From NCBI GenBank assembly GCA_904419035.1, contig CAJFQL010000001.1, positions 124,001-188,000 on the forward strand: DNA of 64,000 bases. The letters run 5' to 3'. The translations under genes were made by a program, and so were the position numbers. Positions within the stretch are counted from its first letter, which is position 1. Every line of letters begins with the position of its first letter. Under the pieces are notes generated by a model. The model was given only the letters and a program-made list of their open reading frames with translations. It was not told where the DNA came from and made no database searches. Below, in pieces: positions 59,560-64,000 of the stretch. Source of the DNA: Heritagella caecorum. Its GTDB lineage: Bacteria > Bacillota > Clostridia > Oscillospirales > Acutalibacteraceae.

Positions 59560-60806
59560 TTGTTTTCCTTTTCGTCTGGTAAGTCTTTTGACGCATACAG
59601 CGACCGCAATCCGATCACCGGCGTCATGGTACTGGCCCGTGCAATAGCGCCATTGCCAAAACGGCGGCGGATGGCATCGACGCTGGTTTCCAGTTTCGCC
59701 TTTTTTTCGTCCATGTGCGGTGTTTCTTCAAAAAAGCTCTGCTGGACGGAAACCGGTTCTTCCGAAAGCGAAATGGCCGTGACGGTGAGCATGCGCACCG
59801 GTTTTCCCTCCTGCCAATTTTCCTGCAACAAACGATGGCAGGCTACCGCCAGATCTTCACTGACGCGGGTACTAAATCCCAGTTGCTTTTGCCGCTGTAT
59901 CACATGGAGCGCCGGATTTTTCACCGTGAGCTGCACGCCGTTGGCCCACATGCCGCTGTGCCTAACGCGGGCCGCCACATCATCGGATAAAGCCGTAATA
60001 GCCGCCCGCAAATCGCTTTCCCGGGTGAGATCCTGGGGGAAGGTAATCCCCCGCCCCACACTTTTAGGGGCCTCTTTTTCATCGAACCGGTGTACCCGGC
60101 TTTCATCTTCGCCCCGGGCGTATGTGCCCAGTACCGGCCCAAATTTGCCCAGCAGCCGGTGCAATAAGTCCGGTTCGGCCAGCGCCAGTTGCCCGATTGT
60201 GGCAATGCCTGCTTTTTTTAACGTGTCCGCGGCCGACCGCCCGACATAGAGCATGGAGGTCACCGGCAAAGCCCACACCAGTTGCCGGTAATTATCCCGG
60301 GAAAACTCGGTGGTAGCGTCGGGCTTTTTATAATCGCTGCCCAGTTTCGCAAAAACCTTATTCCAACTGACCCCTACGCTGATGGTCAGCCCTGTTTCCT
60401 GCCGTACTTCCCGGCGAATCCGGTCCGCCAGGGCTCGGGGCTCCTTTTCAAACAGTTTCCAGGAGCCGGTCACATCCATCCAGCTTTCATCGATGGAAAA
60501 GGGCTCCACTAAATCCGTATACCGCCCATAGATGCCGTTGATTACCTGATAGTAATGCCGGTATTTTTCGCGGTGAGGCGGCAGCAAATGCAAATGAGGG
60601 CATTTTTTCCTAGCTTGCCAAATGGTTTCCGCCGTCTGGATACCAAAGCGTTTGGCCGGTTCATTTTTGGCCAAAATGATGCCGTGGCGGCCCTCCGGAT
60701 CACCGCACACCGCGGTGGGTACATCGCGCAGTTCCGGATGAGCTAGCAATTCCACGCTGCAAAAAAAACTATTGCAGTCGCTGTGGAAAATAACCCGATC
60801 CGGCAC
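59556..60806 (-). CDS. dinB: DNA polymerase IV (Y family)
   Basis: Translesion polymerase. 416 residues: FHSDCNSFFCSVELL (first catalytic Asp), KNEPAKRFGIQTAETIWQA, VEPFSIDESWMDVTG (SIDE motif), ISVGVSWNKVFAKLGSDYKKPD split at about 148-169, and the little-finger domain. GTG start with AAGGAGG 8 bases upstream. The stop overlaps the PPTase start by ATGA. Confidence 0.95.
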   Translation of the reverse strand: MPDRVIFHSDCNSFFCSVELLAHPELRDVPTAVCGDPEGRHGIILAKNEPAKRFGIQTAETIWQARKKCPHLHLLPPHREKYRHYYQVINGIYGRYTDLVEPFSIDESWMDVTGSWKLFEKEPRALADRIRREVRQETGLTISVGVSWNKVFAKLGSDYKKPDATTEFSRDNYRQLVWALPVTSMLYVGRSAADTLKKAGIATIGQLALAEPDLLHRLLGKFGPVLGTYARGEDESRVHRFDEKEAPKSVGRGITFPQDLTRESDLRAAITALSDDVAARVRHSGMWANGVQLTVKNPALHVIQRQKQLGFSTRVSEDLAVACHRLLQENWQEGKPVRMLTVTAISLSEEPVSVQQSFFEETPHMDEKKAKLETSVDAIRRRFGNGAIARASTMTPVIGLRSLYASKDLPDEKENK

Positions 60807-60819
60807 GATGTCCGCCTCC

Positions 60820-61002
60820 TTACTCGCTCTCATCCTCTGGGTGTGTTTCTTGTTGCAGGCGGCGCAGTTCTTGCAGCAGCGCCTGCTGCCTGGGTGCATC
60901 TAACATGGCAAACAGACACAACAGTTCGCTTTCATCCGATGACAAAGTATCAAAACCATCTACATTCTGTTCGGGGGATTTATCTTGTTCTCTCATATAC
61001 AT
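60820..61002 (-). CDS. Small acidic protein upstream of dinB, unknown function
   Basis: 60 residues, acidic, with a helical stretch LFAMLDAPRQQALLQELRRLQQE near the C-terminus (residues 31-53). I do not recognise it. Support is positional: a promoter with TTGCAA-N17-TATACT lies upstream, and it ends 13 bases before dinB so it may be co-transcribed. Start is uncertain (ATG at 61002 or 60996). The leucine-rich end recalls helical tails of helix-turn-helix regulators, without a DNA-binding domain. Confidence 0.5.
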   Translation of the reverse strand: MYMREQDKSPEQNVDGFDTLSSDESELLCLFAMLDAPRQQALLQELRRLQQETHPEDESE

Positions 61003-61093
61003 GCCCCCTGTTTGCGGCCAAAGATGGCCCTCCCAGTTTTCAAAACATGGCACTGATTTTCAAAATATTTGTGGCCCGCATTCATTCATCTTT

Positions 61094-61122
61094 AGTATAG
61101 TGGTTACCCTGTTTTTTTGCAA
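61094..61122 (-). promoter_or_regulatory. Probable promoter of the small ORF-dinB unit
   Basis: Minus strand TTGCAA, 17-base spacer, TATACT, followed by a roughly 90-base leader. Confidence 0.6.
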
Positions 61123-61163
61123 TGGCCTTTTTCCTCATCCCGGACGGAAACAGAAGAAAACAA

Positions 61164-61207
61164 AAAGCACCGGATTTCTGCACAAACTGCGCAAAATCCG
61201 GTGCTTT
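61164..61207 (-). terminator. Terminator of the tRNA-Gln/tRNA-Pro unit
   Basis: 14-bp perfect stem AAAGCACCGGATTT/AAATCCGGTGCTTT with a 16-base loop and T-run on the minus strand, directly after the CCA end of tRNA-Pro. Confidence 0.92.
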
Positions 61208-61283
61208 GGTCGAGGTGAGAGGATTTGAACCTCCGACTTCTACGTCCCGAACGTAGCGCTCTACCAAACTGAGCCACACCTCG
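61207..61283 (-). tRNA. tRNA-Pro (anticodon CGG)
   Basis: 77 bases. Acceptor arms CGAGGTG/CACCTCG, encoded CCA, T-loop GGTTCAAATCC, and anticodon loop TTCGGGA with anticodon CGG, decoding CCG. Reads in tandem with tRNA-Gln, 33 bases apart. Confidence 0.95.
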
Positions 61284-61316
61284 AAAATGATAGCCCCGGG
61301 TTTCCGAGGCTACATC

Positions 61317-61390
61317 TGGCAGCGGTAGAAGGATTCGAACCTCCACATACAGAGTCAGAGTCTGCTGTGCTACCATTACACAATACCGCT
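61317..61390 (-). tRNA. tRNA-Gln (anticodon CTG)
   Basis: 74 bases. Acceptor arms AGCGGTA/TACCGCT, encoded CCA, T-loop GGTTCGAATCC, anticodon stem GCAGA/TCTGT with loop CTCTGAC, so anticodon CTG decoding CAG. First gene of the tRNA pair. Confidence 0.95.
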
Positions 61391-61440
61391 ATTTTTCACA
61401 TGGTCGCCTGCGAGATTTTTGTTCAGGTTTCTCACCCGTC

Positions 61441-61460
61441 GTTGTCATCTCGCTGACAAC
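61441..61460. repeat. Inverted repeat in the tRNA leader
   Basis: GTTGTCA-TCTCGC-TGACAAC, a 7-bp stem with 6-base loop, just downstream of the -10 of the tRNA promoter, in the 5' leader of the primary transcript. Confidence 0.6.
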
Positions 61461-61467
61461 ATGGTCT

Positions 61468-61495
61468 ATTATACCAGAATAATTGAAAATGTCAA
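61468..61495 (-). promoter_or_regulatory. Strong promoter of the tRNA pair
   Basis: Minus strand TTGACA, 16-base spacer, TATAAT: both hexamers are consensus. Confidence 0.88.
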
Positions 61496-61514
61496 CACCT
61501 AAATTCAAATTTTT

Positions 61515-63119
61515 TTATTTTTCTTTTTGAGAGGCTAAAATCACCTGTTCCGCGCACCGGATTCCATCGACAGCAGCCGACACAATACCCCCTGCGTAAC
61601 CGGCTCCTTCCCCGCAGGGATACAGCCCCTGAAGAACCGGCGACTGCAAGGTTTCGGCTTCCCGCAAAATACGCACAGGCGAAGAGCTGCGGGTTTCCAC
61701 CCCGGTGAGCAACGCATCTGGACAGGCAAAACCGGGTAACTTCCGGTCCAGACGCCGAATACCTTCCCGCATACTCTCGATCACAAAATTCGGCAAACAA
61801 CACTGCAAATCCGCCGGTACCACACCGGGCCGGTAGGTGGGCGCAATCGAGCCCAGCGTTTTACTCACTTGGCCCCGCAGAAAATCTTCCACCCGCTGTA
61901 CCGGCGCCTGATACGAGCCCGTCAGGGCAAAAGCCGCCTGTTCCCACTTTCGCTGGAAAGCGACGCCACCCAGCGGCCCTTCCACACCGAAATCGGAGGG
62001 CTCTACCCCCACCAGCAAGGCAGCGTTGCAGTTTTCTCCATCCCGGGCGTATTCGCTCATGCCATTGGTGACGATCCCGTTTTCCTCACTGGCCGCCGCC
62101 ACGACCGAACCGCCGGGGCACATACAAAACGAATACACCCCGCGCCCATCTGGCAAATGCACGGCTAAATGATAATCAGCCGCCCCCAAGGCCGGATGGC
62201 CGGCCGCCGGGCCGTATTGGGTGCGGTTGAGCCATGCCTGCCTGTGTTCGATGCGCGCCCCGATGGAAAATGCCTTTGGCTGCATCGGAATGCCCTCTTT
62301 TTCCAACATGGCAAACACGTCCCGGGCACTATGTCCGGGCGCCAGGATGACATGACCCGTTTCCACAATCTCACAGCTGCCATTGGCACGGCGCACGCGC
62401 ACGCCCGTTATTTGTCCGTCTTTCTGGAGTAGCCCTGTGCAGGTAGTGCGGAACCACACGTCCCCACCCAAACGACGGATGGTTTCCCGTATTTGGCGCA
62501 CCGCATCAGGCAGGCGGTCTGTCCCCACATGGGGTTTTGCCTGCCACAGAATATCGGCCGGGGCCCCGGCCTGCACCAATTCTTCCAGCACTTTCCGTGC
62601 CCGGGGATCCTTGGTACCGGTATTCAGTTTCCCGTCCGAAAACGCCCCGGCGCCGCCTTCCCCGAACTGCACGTTGCTGTCGGGATCCAAGGCGCCTCCC
62701 TGCCAGAATGTCTGCACCCGGCGGGTGCGTTCCTCGACTGGGTCGCCCCGTTCAATCACCAGCGGGCACAGCCCGGCCTGAGCCAAAATGAGCGCTGCAA
62801 ACAGGCCCCCGGGTCCTAACCCCACCACAACGGGCCGTTGGGGTAACGGCTTGGCCGGCAGGCTTTCATACCGGTATGGCTGCACATTTTGGATATGCGG
62901 GTCCCGCAGGCGGCTGACAATGGCCGCTTCCCCGGCGGTCGTTACGTCAACCGTAAGGGTAAAGTGGACACGGTCCTTTTTGCGTGCGTCTACTGAGCGC
63001 CGGAAAACTTCCAATTTTTCTACCGCTTTTTCTGAAATATGCAGTTTTTTGGCCGCGGTCTTCCACAGCCAGGTTTCATCATACGAAAGAGGGGCCGAAA
63101 CCCCTGTTAATCGAATCAT
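61515..63119 (-). CDS. FAD-dependent dehydrogenase (COG2509 type)
   Basis: 534 residues. An N-terminal RNA-binding-like/ferredoxin-like part precedes the FAD-binding Rossmann motif VVVGLGPGGLFAALILAQAG (residues about 96-115), with FGEGGAGAFSDGKLNTG, VILAPGHSARDVF, FSIGARIEH, YSFCMCPGGSVVAA and GLYPCGEGAGYAGGIVSAAVDG. These are characteristic of the uncharacterised FAD-dependent dehydrogenase family found in Firmicutes; the reaction is unknown. The ATG lies one base after the end of the preceding FAD gene, so both form an operon. Confidence 0.88.
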   Translation of the reverse strand: MIRLTGVSAPLSYDETWLWKTAAKKLHISEKAVEKLEVFRRSVDARKKDRVHFTLTVDVTTAGEAAIVSRLRDPHIQNVQPYRYESLPAKPLPQRPVVVGLGPGGLFAALILAQAGLCPLVIERGDPVEERTRRVQTFWQGGALDPDSNVQFGEGGAGAFSDGKLNTGTKDPRARKVLEELVQAGAPADILWQAKPHVGTDRLPDAVRQIRETIRRLGGDVWFRTTCTGLLQKDGQITGVRVRRANGSCEIVETGHVILAPGHSARDVFAMLEKEGIPMQPKAFSIGARIEHRQAWLNRTQYGPAAGHPALGAADYHLAVHLPDGRGVYSFCMCPGGSVVAAASEENGIVTNGMSEYARDGENCNAALLVGVEPSDFGVEGPLGGVAFQRKWEQAAFALTGSYQAPVQRVEDFLRGQVSKTLGSIAPTYRPGVVPADLQCCLPNFVIESMREGIRRLDRKLPGFACPDALLTGVETRSSSPVRILREAETLQSPVLQGLYPCGEGAGYAGGIVSAAVDGIRCAEQVILASQKEK

Positions 63120-63120
63120 A

Positions 63121-64000
63121 TCAGTTTCTTTCCTTTTTCCGGCGAGGGCACAGGCTGCGGGCCGCCGCTTCCCCGGCCAACCAGCCGGTGGCAAAGGCCC
63201 AATGCAGGTTAAAGCCGCCGCAATCGCCGTTGATATTCCAAATTTCGCCCGTAGCATATAGCCCCGGGGCCCGTTTGAGTTCCATACTGGGCACATGTGC
63301 CTGCGCAAGGCGCAGCCCGCCACAGGCCACCTGGGCCTGCTTCCACGAAGCGGTTCCTTCTACGGTAAAGCAAAAATGCTTACACCGGTGGGCAATCTCC
63401 GGCAAGGGCAGCTTCCGGTTCCCCACCGGCTGCGCCGCCTCTTTCCCCAGTACGGAGCGGACCACTTCTTGTCCCACCCGTAGGTTCATAACACCGGCCA
63501 GCAGCTCTTCGGCCGGTTCCTTCGGGTAGGTACGGCACCGGCGCATTAGATAAGACAGGATCATCTCTTCCTTTATATCCGGCAAAAGGTCTACCGATAA
63601 AGTCAGCGCCTTTTTCCGCTTGCCGTTTACGGTCCCCATCGTCTCCCATTCCGAAACCAAATGTGAGAGCTGAAACAGGCAAATACCGGACAGCGCTTCT
63701 TCGGTAAACTGGATTTCGCCTGATTCCCGGGCGATCCCTTCCCCATCCGCTAACAGGGACACGTCGCCTTTGCAGCGCATGCCTTTTAACGCCGTCATCC
63801 GCTGGCCGGACACCCGCACCGGCACAAGGCCCGGGCGGAAGGGCTGCACCTGTCCGTTTATATCGATGCCCGCCGTCTGTAAAAGCGCAAGCCCCGCCGA
63901 ACTGCCGCCCAGATGGGGCGCCGCCGGACTGCCACAGGCAAGGATCACCCGGCTGGCCAAAACCGGCTCTTGCCCCGGGCACGTGAGAACCCAATCGCGC
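63121..64000 (-). CDS. HI0933/BaiN-like FAD-dependent oxidoreductase, 5' end cut by window edge
   Basis: C-terminal 292 residues visible; the N-terminal FAD-binding part lies beyond the window. VILACGSPAAPHLGGSSAGLALLQTAG (split at the first 32 residues), PGLVPVRV, GEIQFTEEALSGICLFQLS and GLYATGEIWNINGDCGGFNLHWAFATGWLAGEAAA (near the C-terminus) are family marks. Some relatives (BaiN) act on bile acids and others are called aminoacetone oxidase-like, but neither role can be asserted here. The frame stays open to the window end. Confidence 0.9.
   Translation of the reverse strand, partial: RDWVLTCPGQEPVLASRVILACGSPAAPHLGGSSAGLALLQTAGIDINGQVQPFRPGLVPVRVSGQRMTALKGMRCKGDVSLLADGEGIARESGEIQFTEEALSGICLFQLSHLVSEWETMGTVNGKRKKALTLSVDLLPDIKEEMILSYLMRRCRTYPKEPAEELLAGVMNLRVGQEVVRSVLGKEAAQPVGNRKLPLPEIAHRCKHFCFTVEGTASWKQAQVACGGLRLAQAHVPSMELKRAPGLYATGEIWNINGDCGGFNLHWAFATGWLAGEAAARSLCPRRKKERN

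Overview
The window is a gene-dense stretch of a chromosome from an endospore-forming, anaerobic Firmicute of the Clostridia type (my best guess is the Oscillospirales/Ruminococcaceae area). The complete spoIIIA operon, a GerW domain, PrkC/PrpC and the yicC-remA-gmk-rpoZ-priA-def-fmt-rsmB-rlmN block indicate the Firmicute lineage. A monomeric [FeFe]-hydrogenase and a biotin-dependent transcarboxylase-like operon indicate anaerobic metabolism. Genes are GC-rich and packed tightly, often with 1-4 base overlaps (ATGA, GTGA, TAATG). The short intergenic gaps are AT-rich and carry clear sigma-A type promoters. No gap exceeds about 260 bases. I see no insertion sequence, prophage, CRISPR array or rRNA.

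Layout from left to right (mostly minus strand): the 5' part of murA (cut by the window edge); an operon reading nusB, a TsaD-like M22 protein, xseA, xseB, ispA, an RluA-type pseudouridine synthase, a Zn-PLC-family protein and an M23/G5 peptidase; spoIIIAA to spoIIIAH behind a possible sigma-E promoter; a plus-strand kdgK-eda pair for 2-keto-3-deoxygluconate breakdown; a six-gene surface-polymer operon (GT2, LicD, TarI, TarJ, LicD, Wzy/ligase-like) with its own promoter and terminator; TSCPD and PHP proteins; a group-B-like [FeFe]-hydrogenase; an HD protein; then the housekeeping block from yicC to thiN (RNA modification, translation initiation, replication restart, Ser/Thr kinase signalling).

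The second half holds the transcarboxylase-like operon (12S, 1.3S and 5S homologues, with no membrane decarboxylase subunit); an operon from a site-2-type protease through scpA-scpB, a DUF2953-GerW fusion and a DacF-type carboxypeptidase to rluB; rpmB; plsY; der and a DUF512 protein; rpmF-yceD; plus-strand murT-gatD; a MATE transporter; a second O-antigen-ligase-like protein; a hydrolase; a radical SAM protein; a PPTase/laccase-domain fused ORF; dinB; two tRNA genes (Gln, Pro); and two FAD-dependent oxidoreductases, the last cut by the window edge.

The most notable observations are: (1) a 13-bp tandem duplication that joins a phosphopantetheinyl transferase gene and a laccase-domain (PgeF-like) gene that would otherwise overlap by ATGA; (2) a self-contained operon pairing CDP-ribitol synthesis with two LicD/fukutin-family transferases; (3) a transcarboxylase-like three-subunit operon; (4) a DUF2953-GerW fusion; (5) a GatD homologue in which both expected catalytic residues appear displaced; and (6) a promoter-hairpin-nusB leader that looks like an attenuator. 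All functions are assigned by reading the sequence against remembered families; no search was run.
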